From Bacterioplanoides sp965219715 (lineage in GTDB: Bacteria; Pseudomonadota; Gammaproteobacteria; Pseudomonadales; Oceanobacteraceae), in NCBI RefSeq assembly GCF_965219715.1, contig NZ_OZ244785.1, positions 2,480,001-2,544,000 of the forward strand: DNA of 64,000 nt, read 5' to 3'. Position numbers and translations under genes: made by a program. This document shows, piece by piece, positions 24,066 through 33,793 of this stretch (its first letter is position 1; every line of letters starts with the position of its first letter). Below the pieces are notes generated by a model, which was not told the origin of the DNA, ran no database searches, and saw only the letters and a list, made by a program, of their open reading frames with translations.

Positions 24066-25031
24066 TCAGGACGATGCGCTAAATATGGCGTTCGCTTCAA
24101 GGATTTTCAAGGCACTTTGCAGAAGTTTTGGATCATTTGTGTCCAACCAGTGCAAATCGGGCCAACTACGCAACCAGGTGATCTGACGTTTTGCCAGCTG
24201 ACGGGTCGCAATTATGCCCCTCTCCTCCATTTCCTCGTAGGTACAATTACCTTCCAGATAATCCCAGGCCTGGCGATAACCTACAGCGCGAATCGATGGT
24301 AATGAGGGATTGAGATCCTCTCGCTGAAACAAAGTTCGCATCTCATCGATAAAACCTTCGCGCAGCATCTGCTTAAAGCGAATAGCAATGCGTTCATGCA
24401 ACTGTTTACGTTCCGGTGGACATACCGCCAGGCTCACCACATGGTAGGGCAACGGCTGGCTCTGCTGCTCAGCCCAGAACTGACTCATGGTTTTACCGGA
24501 GATTTCATACACCTCCAGCGCGCGCTCGATCCGCTGAGAGTCCATCGGCTTAAGTCGCGCCGCCGATTCAGGATCAATCTCCGCCAGCTTATTGTGCATA
24601 TGTGGCCAGCCAAACTGTTCGGCTTCAGCGACTAATTTTTCACGTACGGCAGCGTCTGCTTTAGGCAGCTCAGCAGCACCGTCGCGCAGAAATTTAAAAT
24701 ACATCATGGTGCCGCCCACCAGCAGTGGCACCTTTCCGGCAGCAGTAATTTCCGCCATTTCGCGCAATGCATCTTCGCGGAAGTTTGCCGCAGAGTAACT
24801 TTCAGCCGGATCAATCAAGTCGATTAAACGGTGCGGCGCCCGCTTCAGCATCTCAGCATCTGGCTTAGCGGTGCCAATATCCATGCCTTTGTACACCAGC
24901 GCTGAATCAACGCTGATAATTTCGCATGGATACTTTTCCACTAACTCCAGTGCCAGGGCAGTTTTACCAGAGGCGGTTGGCCCCATTAAAAAAATCGCCG
25001 GAGGCAGTGTGTTTCGGTTGTCGCTCATCAT
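24066..25031 (-). CDS. miaA: tRNA dimethylallyltransferase
   Basis: MiaA transfers the dimethylallyl group to adenosine-37 of tRNAs reading UNN codons. The 321-residue protein has the P-loop 'MGPTASGKTALALEL', 'ISVDSALVYKGMDIGTAKP' (landmark 'DSALVYKGMDIGTAK'), 'PHRLIDLIDP' and 'RQLAKRQITWLR'. Its start overlaps the mutL stop by four bases (ATGA), showing translational coupling in the amiB-mutL-miaA run. Confidence 0.97.
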   Translation of the reverse strand: MMSDNRNTLPPAIFLMGPTASGKTALALELVEKYPCEIISVDSALVYKGMDIGTAKPDAEMLKRAPHRLIDLIDPAESYSAANFREDALREMAEITAAGKVPLLVGGTMMYFKFLRDGAAELPKADAAVREKLVAEAEQFGWPHMHNKLAEIDPESAARLKPMDSQRIERALEVYEISGKTMSQFWAEQQSQPLPYHVVSLAVCPPERKQLHERIAIRFKQMLREGFIDEMRTLFQREDLNPSLPSIRAVGYRQAWDYLEGNCTYEEMEERGIIATRQLAKRQITWLRSWPDLHWLDTNDPKLLQSALKILEANAIFSASS

Positions 25032-26965
25032 CTGCCTCTCAGGAATAACTTGTCTAACTCAGGCATAGTCATTTGCGTCCAGGTCGGACGACCATGATTA
25101 CACTGGCCACTGCGTTCAGTCGCTTCCATATCTCGTAATAAAGCATTCATTTCCGGCAGGGTTAATTTGCGATTCGCGCGCACGGAACCATGACAAGCCA
25201 TGGTCGATAACACTTCATTGCGGAATGCCAGAATCCGATCAGAACTGCCGTGCTCCATCAAATCCGACAACATATCGGTAATTAACTGAGCGACATTGGC
25301 CTGCTGCAACAACACCGGAATCTGGCGAATTAAAATGCTCTCCGGACCTGCCCGGGCAATCTCCACACCCAAATGGCGAAACTCTTCGGCGTGCTGCTCA
25401 GCGGCATCCGCTTCACGTTCGCTGACGGCCAGGGTTTCCGGTACCAATAACGGCTGGCTTTGCACACCCTGTTCGTCGAGAGCCACTTTTAAGCGCTCAT
25501 AGGTGATTCGCTCATGGGCGGCGTGCATATCCACCACCACCATCCCCATGGCGTTCTGCGCCAGGATGTAAATACCGTGCAGCTGGGCAATAGCAAAACC
25601 CAGCGGCGGCATATCTTCACCATCAGATTCCGGTAATGGCTGTGGCGCAAAGTTATTCATTTGCTCGGGGTTATTAACCGCTCCAGCCAATGGTTGCGAC
25701 ATCGCCTGATAAGCCTGCAGCTGTTCAGCGACTGCATTCTGACTGACACCTTGATTGGCCTGACTTGCGCTCTGAAGCGCCTGATAGTTATTACTCTGGA
25801 GACCCGCGGTTTGTGCTGGCGCCGCTTGCCAGTTTAACCGGGTCTGTTCGCTGAACTCACCGGCTTCCACGCCACTGGCCGGAGCATTTTGTTGCGTTAA
25901 GCTCTGACTTGTTTGTACGCCATCGTCCAGGCGACCACCTGGCGGCAGCTGTGCATCCGGGCGCACATCCGCCAGCGCTTTGTGTAACGTACGGAATAAG
26001 TAATCGTGTACCAGACGACCATCACGGAAACGTACTTCGTGTTTAGTTGGATGCACGTTCACATCAACCAACTTAGGATCCAACCATAGGTACAGAACAA
26101 ATGCCGGCTGGCGACCGTGATACAACACATCGCGATAAGCTTGTTTAATGGCATGCACCACCAGCTTGTCGCGTACCACCCGGCCATTCACAAAGAAATA
26201 TTGCATATCGGCCTGAGAGCGCGAGAAGGTTGGCAGCCCAACCCAGCCCTGCAAAGTCAGCCCAGCCGCTTCGCGTTCAATATGAACTGCACTATCCATA
26301 AAGGTTGGATTTAATAATTGCGCGACCCGCTTTTCGCGATCGATCGGTCGGGTTGCCGGACGTAACGAGTGAATCACCTTACCGTTATGGCGCAAGGTAA
26401 ACCCAACATCGTAACGACTTAATGCCAGGCGCTTAACCGTTTCCTCCAGATGGGAGAACTCAGTCTTTTCGGTACGTAAAAATTTACGTCGTGCCGGAGT
26501 ATTAAAGAACAGATCACGCACTTCAATGGTAGTGCCCACCGGGTGCGCTGACGGCGACACACTGGCGACCATATCGCGACCTTCAGCCGTCACCTGCCAG
26601 GCTTCTTCCGCGTCTTTTTCCCGCGAGCTTAACGTCAGGCGGGTCACCGAACTGATACTGGCCAGGGCTTCACCACGGAAACCCAAACTACCCACAGCTT
26701 CCAGATCATCGAGAGTAATAATTTTACTGGTAGCGTGACGACTCAGTGCCAGTGGCAAATCATCTTTACTGATGCCATGGCCGTTATCGCGAATACGCAA
26801 TAACTTGACGCCACCTTGCTCGGCGTCGATTTCAATACGATCGGCACCCGCATCGAGTGAATTTTCCACCAACTCTTTTACGATATTCGCCGGGCGCTCA
26901 ACCACCTCACCGGCGGCGATCTGGTTCGCCAGGCGTGGCGATAATAAATGAATACGGGATGTCAT
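25028..26965 (-). CDS. mutL: DNA mismatch repair protein MutL (endonuclease-type motifs)
   Basis: The 645-residue protein has a GHKL ATPase domain (1-330: 'ERPANIVKELVENSLDAGA', 'GFRGEALASISSV'), a long Gln/Asn/Ala-rich linker (~345-450) and a C-terminal dimerisation domain. The C-terminal domain contains 'DMHAAHERITYE', which fits the metal-binding endonuclease pattern DxHA-x2-E-x4-E. It also has 'ACHGSVRANRKL' and 'CNHGRPTW'. E. coli MutL lacks these because MutH cuts the strand; this protein probably nicks DNA itself. It overlaps amiB and miaA by four bases each. Confidence 0.97.
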   Translation of the reverse strand: MTSRIHLLSPRLANQIAAGEVVERPANIVKELVENSLDAGADRIEIDAEQGGVKLLRIRDNGHGISKDDLPLALSRHATSKIITLDDLEAVGSLGFRGEALASISSVTRLTLSSREKDAEEAWQVTAEGRDMVASVSPSAHPVGTTIEVRDLFFNTPARRKFLRTEKTEFSHLEETVKRLALSRYDVGFTLRHNGKVIHSLRPATRPIDREKRVAQLLNPTFMDSAVHIEREAAGLTLQGWVGLPTFSRSQADMQYFFVNGRVVRDKLVVHAIKQAYRDVLYHGRQPAFVLYLWLDPKLVDVNVHPTKHEVRFRDGRLVHDYLFRTLHKALADVRPDAQLPPGGRLDDGVQTSQSLTQQNAPASGVEAGEFSEQTRLNWQAAPAQTAGLQSNNYQALQSASQANQGVSQNAVAEQLQAYQAMSQPLAGAVNNPEQMNNFAPQPLPESDGEDMPPLGFAIAQLHGIYILAQNAMGMVVVDMHAAHERITYERLKVALDEQGVQSQPLLVPETLAVSEREADAAEQHAEEFRHLGVEIARAGPESILIRQIPVLLQQANVAQLITDMLSDLMEHGSSDRILAFRNEVLSTMACHGSVRANRKLTLPEMNALLRDMEATERSGQCNHGRPTWTQMTMPELDKLFLRGR

Positions 26966-28323
26966 GAAGTTGGGATCTTCAGTTTTTGTCCGACCCAGAC
27001 GTTGTCAGACTTTAATTTATTCAGGCGGCGAATTCTCGACATAGCCACACGGTTTTTTACCGCGATCGCCGATAAGGTATCGCCACGACGGACCACATAA
27101 GTACGGTGGCCGGGTTTTGTGTAATTCTTGCCAGAGACAGATTGCCAGTTATCAACCGCGCTGCTTTTACCATGAGAAGATGCCAGCAGGGTGCCACGCG
27201 GCGGATGGCTTTTAAAATAGGATCTAATACCGCTGAAAATCGCCTTGGCCATTTTTTTCTGGTAGCTGCGGCCAGCCAGTTTTTTTGCTTCACCCGGGTT
27301 AGAAATAAAACCGGTTTCCACTAATAAGGCGGGCATATCCGGCGCTTTAAGCACTACAAACGCAGCCTCTTCTACTTGCTTTTTATGCAAGCGCGATACT
27401 TTGCCCATCTGCTTGAGAATACCGGCACCAATTTGCACACTGGAATTACGTTTGGCCGTCATCGATAAATCCAGCAAAGTCATCGCCAGATGATCTTCTT
27501 TATCTTCCAGGCTGACGCCACCAATTAAATCCGACTCATTTTCTTTATCCGCCAGCCAGCGAGCGGCCTCACTGGTTGCACCACGTTCCGATAAAACAAA
27601 CACCGATGAACCGTGGGCACTTGGATGTTTAAAAGCGTCTGCGTGAATCGATACAAAGAAGTCCGCATTGGCTTTTCGTGCTTTCGCGGTACGTTCACGC
27701 AAACCAATATAATAATCGCCGGTACGCACCATAAATGGCTGAAAGCCCGGTTCTTTTTTCAGTAATTTTTCCAGCTGCCTGGCAATCGCCAGAACGATGC
27801 GTTTTTCATAAATTCGGCCCGGGCCAATAGCTCCCGGATCTTCACCACCGTGGCCGGCATCAATCGCAATAATAATATTGCGTTTAGACGAACCGCTTTG
27901 TTTGATGTGTTTGACCGGAGCAGCAACCGCTTTAATCGCCTGCTTATTTTCCAGGTCTACAACCAGTCGATGAAACGGGTATTTTTTATTGGGTTTTAAC
28001 GGGAAACTTTTTGGTGACAACGCCTGACTGACATCCAGCACAATACGCAGGTCTTTTTTATTGCGCTTGCCGGTACGAATGGCTTTGACGTTGGTGCCCT
28101 TAACGTCAATTTCTGCGACGTTTTTCAGACTTTTGGCCGCCATCAGATCAATTACAACCCGATCCGGATTACTCAGGGTAAAGATTTTATGTTCGGAAGG
28201 TTCCGTCAGATCAAATACCAGACGGGTTTTGTCCGGAGATTGCCAGACACGCACGTCTTTGACATCAGCCTGAGTCAGGGCTGACATCATCATCGTCAAA
28301 ATGAAAAACAGACGTACCATCAT
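26962..28323 (-). CDS. amiB: N-acetylmuramoyl-L-alanine amidase (AmiB/AmiC type) with AMIN and LysM
   Basis: The 453-residue periplasmic hydrolase cleaves the amide between MurNAc and the stem peptide during cell separation. Order: signal peptide (1-19), AMIN domain (~20-125) for septal targeting, linker, and Amidase_3 domain (~150-375). The catalytic domain has zinc ligands in 'DAGHGGEDPGAIG', 'VSIHADAF' and Glu in 'LVETGFISNP'. A C-terminal LysM follows (~408-452, 'YVVRRGDTLSAIAVKN'). The LysM suits AmiB of pseudomonads. It sits between tsaE and mutL as usual. Confidence 0.96.
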   Translation of the reverse strand: MMVRLFFILTMMMSALTQADVKDVRVWQSPDKTRLVFDLTEPSEHKIFTLSNPDRVVIDLMAAKSLKNVAEIDVKGTNVKAIRTGKRNKKDLRIVLDVSQALSPKSFPLKPNKKYPFHRLVVDLENKQAIKAVAAPVKHIKQSGSSKRNIIIAIDAGHGGEDPGAIGPGRIYEKRIVLAIARQLEKLLKKEPGFQPFMVRTGDYYIGLRERTAKARKANADFFVSIHADAFKHPSAHGSSVFVLSERGATSEAARWLADKENESDLIGGVSLEDKEDHLAMTLLDLSMTAKRNSSVQIGAGILKQMGKVSRLHKKQVEEAAFVVLKAPDMPALLVETGFISNPGEAKKLAGRSYQKKMAKAIFSGIRSYFKSHPPRGTLLASSHGKSSAVDNWQSVSGKNYTKPGHRTYVVRRGDTLSAIAVKNRVAMSRIRRLNKLKSDNVWVGQKLKIPTS

Positions 28324-28350
28324 AACTTCGTTAACTAAGGTGTGTTGCCG

Positions 28351-28851
28351 TCACAGCGAATTCAGTTCAGCGGCCCAGCTTTGTGCCCGGTCAGAGTCTG
28401 GCTGCCAGGTTAACCGGCGACTCTCACCCAGATCATCAATGCTCAATACCAGATCAGCGGCGGGTAAAATGCCCCGCCCCTTATCGGCCCATTCGATCAG
28501 GCATAATGCCCCATCGCTGAGATAATCGCGAATTCCCATAAATTCGAGTTCTTCCGGATCAGCCAGGCGATACAAATCAAAGTGACAGACTTTCACACCC
28601 TCCAGAGCGTAATCTTCGACCAGAGTGTAGGTCGGGCTTTTTACCGCCCCCTGATGGCCTAAACCCTGCACCAGACCGCGGGAGAACGTGGTTTTACCTG
28701 CGCCTAATGTGCCTTCGAGAAAAATCACCAGGCCAGCATCGGTTAATTGCTGCTGCCTTAAAAACTCTGCCACCCTGGCGGCATAAGCCAGCATTTCCGG
28801 CTCGCCGGTTAACTCAATGGCAGAGGAATGATTCTTCTCATCGGAACACAT
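28351..28851 (-). CDS. tsaE: tRNA threonylcarbamoyladenosine synthesis ATPase TsaE
   Basis: The 166-residue P-loop ATPase is needed with TsaB/TsaD to make t6A37 in ANN-decoding tRNAs. It has Walker A 'EGTLGAGKTTFSRGL', 'SPTYTLVEDY', 'HFDLYRL' and 'LIEWADKG'. The length is normal for the family. Its start overlaps the stop of the NAD(P)HX repair gene by one base, as in the E. coli yjeF-yjeE order. Confidence 0.97.
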   Translation of the reverse strand: MCSDEKNHSSAIELTGEPEMLAYAARVAEFLRQQQLTDAGLVIFLEGTLGAGKTTFSRGLVQGLGHQGAVKSPTYTLVEDYALEGVKVCHFDLYRLADPEELEFMGIRDYLSDGALCLIEWADKGRGILPAADLVLSIDDLGESRRLTWQPDSDRAQSWAAELNSL

Positions 28852-30386
28852 CAGTTCATTAACTCTCTTAAATAAGGCATTAAATCAGTGGCCAGCAAAC
28901 CACGCTGACCATTCGCTGCCGCAGCCAGATCAGCCGCGCCACTATGAATACACACACCGTAACGAGCCGCCTGCCAGGTCGACATTCCCTGGGCCAGCAA
29001 AGCAGCAATTACGCCGGTTAATACATCCCCCATACCACCACAGGCCATACCAGGGTTGCCGTCTGTGCACAGGGCAACTTTGCCCTCTGGTGTTGCGATC
29101 AGCGTTCCCTGGCCTTTCAACACCACAATCGCGTCATAATCCTGAGCCAGCTGGCGGGCGGCGGTAAAACGATCCGCCTGCACCTGCTCAATACTGGTAC
29201 CCAGTAACCGTGCAGCTTCACCCGGATGCGGGGTAATAATCACATCACGCTCGGCAAAGCTGCGCTTCCAGCCCGGTGATGCCAGCAGATTCAGACCATC
29301 CGCATCCAGCACCATGGGCGATTCCGCATGTAATACCTGCTGCAGCAAAAGTTCAGACCAGCTGCTCTGACCCAGACCCGGGCCACAGGCAATTACCGTG
29401 CTTTTTTCTAGCAGCGGTTGTAGCTCCAGTCCGGACTCAACCGCACGTACCATGGCTTCCGGACGACGCACCAGTATTGGAGTCACGTGTTCGCTGCGGG
29501 TGGCACAACGGATTAGCCCGGAACCACAACGACCGGCGGCTTCAACCGCCATCGCAACAGCGCCACCCATACCGTGATCACCACCCACCACCATGACATG
29601 ACCAAACTCGCCTTTGTGTGAGTTACCACGACGGGCTGACAAGCGCTGCCCCAGACGCTCCAACCGATCCCAACTGATGCGTTCACAGTTCGCCGGTTCC
29701 TGATGGTAAATCAGAGGGTCTATTGCCAGAGAAGCAAACGCCACTTCACCAGAGACATCCGGGCCATCGGAAGTTAGCAGGCCCTGCTTCACACCAATAA
29801 AAGTCACCGTCAGGCTGGCTTCAACCGCACTGCCCATGATCTGGCCGGAATCTGCATTCAGGCCTGATGGTAAATCGAGGGATAACACATCCGCCAGATG
29901 AGCATTCATGGCAGCAATCGCCTGGGCATACTCACCCTCGACTGCTTTGTTCAGGCCAGTTCCTAAAAGACCATCAATAATGACACTGCCTTCGTACACC
30001 AGCTCGTCGCGGAAAGCCTGCGGCTCAACACCTGCTTCCAGCGCCATCTCGCGCGCTTTACTGGCCGTCGCTGACATCTGGCTGTGATCGCCCAAGGTAT
30101 AAAACACAACATCCAGACCGTGATGACAGGCCAGTGCTGCCAGCACATAGGCATCACCACCATTATTGCCCGGCCCGGCAAAGACACAGACCGACCCTTC
30201 CTCCGGCCAGCGCTCCAGCATGCAGGCAAACGCTGCTTCAGCAGCGCGGGACATCAGCTCAAAGCCGCCGTCATCGCCGCTTTCCTGATGAATCTGAGCG
30301 ATCGCCAGAGCATCCAGCTCCCTTACCTGAGCGGCGCTGTAAAGTTCGCCGGGTAAATGATCTTTTGCTGAGTAAGGTCGGTTCAT
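28851..30386 (-). CDS. nnr: Bifunctional NAD(P)HX epimerase/dehydratase
   Basis: The 511-residue protein repairs hydrated NAD(P)H. The N-terminal ~225 residues are the epimerase (YjeF_N: 'VFAGPGNNGGDAYVLAALA', landmark 'GPGNNGGDAYVLA'; 'GLLGTGLN'). The C-terminal ~245-505 are the ADP-dependent dehydratase of ribokinase-like fold ('VMVVGGDHGMGGAVAMA', 'GPGLGQ', 'DADGLNLL', 'TPHPGEAARLL', 'GNPGMACGGMGDVLTG'). Both active sites look intact. It is divergent from queG with a 68-base shared promoter region. Confidence 0.97.
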   Translation of the reverse strand: MNRPYSAKDHLPGELYSAAQVRELDALAIAQIHQESGDDGGFELMSRAAEAAFACMLERWPEEGSVCVFAGPGNNGGDAYVLAALACHHGLDVVFYTLGDHSQMSATASKAREMALEAGVEPQAFRDELVYEGSVIIDGLLGTGLNKAVEGEYAQAIAAMNAHLADVLSLDLPSGLNADSGQIMGSAVEASLTVTFIGVKQGLLTSDGPDVSGEVAFASLAIDPLIYHQEPANCERISWDRLERLGQRLSARRGNSHKGEFGHVMVVGGDHGMGGAVAMAVEAAGRCGSGLIRCATRSEHVTPILVRRPEAMVRAVESGLELQPLLEKSTVIACGPGLGQSSWSELLLQQVLHAESPMVLDADGLNLLASPGWKRSFAERDVIITPHPGEAARLLGTSIEQVQADRFTAARQLAQDYDAIVVLKGQGTLIATPEGKVALCTDGNPGMACGGMGDVLTGVIAALLAQGMSTWQAARYGVCIHSGAADLAAAANGQRGLLATDLMPYLRELMN

Positions 30387-30454
30387 CCCTGCTTAGCCTT
30401 CAATGTGGTAAATTTGCCGGAATTATATCGACAAGTACCTTTCAAGTCCTGCCC

Positions 30455-31543
30455 ATGACCTCAGATTTACCCCATTTTACTGTTGCTTCAAACCTGCGTG
30501 AGCAGATCGAGCAATGGGCTCAGGAACTGGGCTTTCAGCAGCTTGGGATTACCGATGTCGATCTCGGCGAGCACGAGCAACGTTTGCAGCAGTGGTTACA
30601 ACAGGGCTACCACGGTGAGATGGGCTATATGGCTGATCATGGCAACATGCGCTCGCGTCCGGACGAGCTGCAACCCGGCAGCATCCGCGTGATCAGTCTG
30701 CGGATGGATTATCTCGCTCCGGAGATTGAACTGACCAGTCAGCTGCAGAACAAAAACAATGCCTACATTTCCCGTTATGCACTCGGCCGTGACTATCACA
30801 AGCTAATTCGCAAGCGCCTGACACAGTTGGGTAAAAAGATTCAGCAGGCGATTGAAGCTGTGAACCAACAGCAGGACATAAGCTATCGCGCTTTTGTCGA
30901 CAGTGCGCCGTTACTGGAACGGGCATTGGCCAATAAAGCCGGGCTGGGCTGGATTGGCAAAAACACCATGCTGATTAATCGCAAAGCCGGCTCGTATTTT
31001 TTCCTCGGAGAAATCCTGACCGATTTGCCACTACCAACGGACGACAGCTACCAGAAAGAGCATTGTGGTCGTTGTACCTCTTGTCTGGATATCTGCCCGA
31101 CTCAGGCGTTTGTTGGCCCACACGTACTCGACGCACGTAAGTGCATTTCTTATCTGACCATTGAACTCGACGGCCCGATTCCCATGGAGTTGCGCAAAGG
31201 CATTGGCAACCGCATTTTTGGCTGTGACGATTGCCAGATTGGTTGCCCCTGGAATCGCTTCAGCAAAACCACTGCCGAACAGGATTTCTCACCTCGCCAC
31301 CAGTTGGACAAAGCCACCTTGCTGGAACTATTTGCCTGGGATGAAGCCACCTTCCTGAAACGTACCGAAGGCATGCCAATCCGTCGCACCGGCTTTGAGA
31401 ACTGGCAACGTAACATCGCCGTGGCCCTGGGCAATGCACCAACCAGCCTGGAAGTGGTTGATGCCTTAGAAAAAGCCAGATCAACTTCCACCGAACTGGT
31501 CCGCCAGCATATCGACTGGGCTCTGCAACAACATCAGAAATAA
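30455..31543 (+). CDS. queG: Epoxyqueuosine reductase QueG
   Basis: QueG performs the last step of queuosine synthesis in tRNA, reducing epoxyqueuosine with cobalamin and two 4Fe-4S clusters. The 362-residue protein (E. coli 379) shows 'DYHKLIRKRLTQLG', 'GWIGKNTMLINRKAGSYFFLGE' (landmark 'GWIGKNTMLI') and the cluster ligands 'CGRCTSCLDICPT' and 'CDDCQIGCPWNRF'. The start ATG at 30455 agrees with family N-termini; the upstream extension of the frame overlaps the divergent gene and is not coding. Confidence 0.96.
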   Translation: MTSDLPHFTVASNLREQIEQWAQELGFQQLGITDVDLGEHEQRLQQWLQQGYHGEMGYMADHGNMRSRPDELQPGSIRVISLRMDYLAPEIELTSQLQNKNNAYISRYALGRDYHKLIRKRLTQLGKKIQQAIEAVNQQQDISYRAFVDSAPLLERALANKAGLGWIGKNTMLINRKAGSYFFLGEILTDLPLPTDDSYQKEHCGRCTSCLDICPTQAFVGPHVLDARKCISYLTIELDGPIPMELRKGIGNRIFGCDDCQIGCPWNRFSKTTAEQDFSPRHQLDKATLLELFAWDEATFLKRTEGMPIRRTGFENWQRNIAVALGNAPTSLEVVDALEKARSTSTELVRQHIDWALQQHQK

Positions 31544-31706
31544 ACCGTCCTCCAAGCAGCTGTTTTCTGCCTGAAAAATACAAACACGGGTGCAAGAAAG
31601 ACTGTTGCATTTTATACCCGCAAAAATACCCCAATTATGGACACGTCAGCGTCATTAAATTCCCTTATTCTGATAACTGCTGACCTTTATCGCAGGAGCA
31701 GTTTTT

Positions 31707-32567
31707 ATGTCGTCACGGGTATTGTCCGGCCCTATCGGGTTATTGCTGTTATTACGCCACTTCCCACGTCAGATCGGTATTACCTGGCTATTAGTTGTGA
31801 TTGAAAATGCGTTACTGGCTTTAATTCCGTTATTAATTGGATTTGCTATCGACGGTTTATTGCAGCAGAAATACGACGAATTACTGAATCTTGCCGTGGT
31901 GTTTTTTGCGCTGATTCTGATTTCCGTCGGACGCAGAGTTTACGACACCCGTGCCTATGGTTCGATCAGGGTACGCCTCGGTGCCGAAGTTGATAAACGC
32001 CATCACAACGAAGAAGTCTCTGTTCGCAGTGCACGTCTGGATATGGCACGCGAACTGGTCGACTTTCTCGAAAATGATGTGCCTGAACTATTTACAGCAG
32101 TTATTCAGCTGGTTGTCTCGTTAATTATCCTGGCATTTTTTGATGCTCGCCTGGCCATGTCCGCAGGTATTTTACTGGTCAGCATGATCGCACTTTATGC
32201 CTGTTTTCATTCGCGATTTTTCCGTTTAAACAGCGCACTCAACAGCCAGGTAGAACGTCAGGTAAATATCCTCAACGGCAAATCTCCGGGGGGACTGGTT
32301 TCTCACTTGCGGGCGCTGCGTCAGCATGAAATCCGCTTATCTGACAGCGACGCCATTCTTTACGGCCTGATTTTCACCATGATTGGTGGCTTTATTATTT
32401 TCAATTTGTGGCTGTGTGCATCGATGGAAGACACCACACCCGGCAAGCTGTTTTCCATCATCAGCTATTCATGGGAATACGCCGAAGCAGCCATTGCATT
32501 ACCGATGGCGTTACAAACCTTGTCACGCCTGAAAGAGATCAGCCAGCGCCTGAACGGCTTCAGTTAA
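31707..32567 (+). CDS. Stand-alone ABC transporter six-TM domain protein (no ATPase)
   Basis: The 286-residue integral membrane protein resembles the transmembrane half of an ABC exporter. Helix pairs lie at ~20-50 and ~58-78, then ~130-180, then ~225-260, with coupling-helix-like segments 'SIRVRLGAEVDKRHHN' and 'ELVDFLENDVPELF'. It stops after the last helix with no Walker A, signature or Walker B motif. This fits the small family of six-TM ABC domain proteins that lack the nucleotide-binding domain. It is 86 bases upstream of the RND adaptor and preceded by GCAGGAG. Confidence 0.8.
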   Translation: MSSRVLSGPIGLLLLLRHFPRQIGITWLLVVIENALLALIPLLIGFAIDGLLQQKYDELLNLAVVFFALILISVGRRVYDTRAYGSIRVRLGAEVDKRHHNEEVSVRSARLDMARELVDFLENDVPELFTAVIQLVVSLIILAFFDARLAMSAGILLVSMIALYACFHSRFFRLNSALNSQVERQVNILNGKSPGGLVSHLRALRQHEIRLSDSDAILYGLIFTMIGGFIIFNLWLCASMEDTTPGKLFSIISYSWEYAEAAIALPMALQTLSRLKEISQRLNGFS

Positions 32568-32653
32568 GGTTCAGGCTCAACGCCTAAACTAACAACCTGA
32601 ACTGACCACATCGCTTTGATATTCATCACTCCAACAGCAGGAGAATCATCACT

Positions 32654-33793
32654 ATGTCTGCAGCACCAGCCAGCCGCAAATGGCTTTATTCGTCGATTCT
32701 GATTTTTATTCTGGTGCTGGCCTGGCTGGTGTTAATGGTGCCCGAACCGGAAACCAAAGTTCAAAAAGAAACTATTCTGCTGCCGGTTTCCGTCGTGCCA
32801 TTACAACCACAAAATTACCAGGTTCAGGTCAACGCCAGTGGTATTACGCAGGCACGCTGGCCAACCCGATTAGTGGCTGCGGTGGATGGCCGTATCAGTG
32901 AATTGTCTGCCCGCCTTGAACCAGGCGTATTGGTAAACGATGGTCAGTTATTATTAAAAATTCAGGACAGCCAGTATCAGGCACAACTCGACAGCGCCCG
33001 CAGTCGCCTGGCCAATGCGCAATTAAACCTGGAAAAAACGCTGCACGAACAAACGGTCGCTCAGCGCTCGGGTGGCAAGCTGCGAACACCTTATGCGCGC
33101 TATGAACCACAAGTGGCATCGGCACAGGCCGATGTTAAAGCAGCCACTAGTGAATTAAAAAATGCCCAGCAAAGATTAAAAGACACAGAAATTCACGCGC
33201 CTTTCGCAGCGATTATTCTGCAACGCCTGGTTACACCGGGTCAGTGGCTGCCAACAAGCAGTGAAACGTTTGTGATTGCGGCCAGCGACTCAATCGATAT
33301 CAAAGTTGAAATGCCAGAGAGCGATTGGGCGCAATTACCGCAGCTCAGCAATGGCAACGCAGTTTCAGTCGCCACCAATAACGGTGAACAATGGCAGGGC
33401 AAAGTGCGTTACATCAGCCCGGTACGGGAAAAAAGCACACGTCAACGCAGCCTGATTGTTAAAGTTGATTCACCGTATCAGCCGCAACAACAGCAACTGC
33501 CACTATTACCGGACACCCAGGTTGACCTGACCTTTAACGGCAATGAACAACAACAGGTATTTGTTGCACCGGCGTCGGTACTGACTGAAGACGGCAATAT
33601 CTGGAGTGTAAACGCACAAAACCTGTTACAGCAGGAAGAAGTTGAACTGCTGGCTCAAAGTGTTGAGCAGGTGGTTGTGCGCTTTAAACAACAACCACAG
33701 CAACCGCGCCAGGTTGTACTCTACCCTCTGGGCTCAATGATAAATGGCCAACAGGTTATGCCACAACCAACCTCAGTGGAGGCGGTGCAATGA
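32654..33793 (+). CDS. RND efflux periplasmic adaptor (membrane fusion protein)
   Basis: The 379-residue protein has an N-terminal membrane anchor (~12-30) and the standard adaptor order. This is a lipoyl half ('VAAVDGRISELSARLEPGVLVN', landmark 'DGRISELSARLEPG'), an alpha hairpin (~105-175, 'LNLEKTLHEQTVAQRSGG'), a second lipoyl half ('IHAPFAAIILQRLVTPGQWL', landmark 'APFAAIILQRLVTPG') and a beta-barrel. It links the inner-membrane pump to an outer-membrane channel. Its stop overlaps the pump start by four bases. Confidence 0.92.
   Translation: MSAAPASRKWLYSSILIFILVLAWLVLMVPEPETKVQKETILLPVSVVPLQPQNYQVQVNASGITQARWPTRLVAAVDGRISELSARLEPGVLVNDGQLLLKIQDSQYQAQLDSARSRLANAQLNLEKTLHEQTVAQRSGGKLRTPYARYEPQVASAQADVKAATSELKNAQQRLKDTEIHAPFAAIILQRLVTPGQWLPTSSETFVIAASDSIDIKVEMPESDWAQLPQLSNGNAVSVATNNGEQWQGKVRYISPVREKSTRQRSLIVKVDSPYQPQQQQLPLLPDTQVDLTFNGNEQQQVFVAPASVLTEDGNIWSVNAQNLLQQEEVELLAQSVEQVVVRFKQQPQQPRQVVLYPLGSMINGQQVMPQPTSVEAVQ

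Noticed and set aside
30134..30454. N-terminal extension of the queG frame
   Set aside because: It overlaps the divergent nnr gene, and the Arg/Pro/His-rich translation is typical of antisense reading. Homologues begin near 30455.
31544..31706. Possible terminator or RNA in the queG-ABC gap
   Set aside because: Only short, weak repeats (CGGGT...ACCCG) with no T-run were found; nothing supportable.
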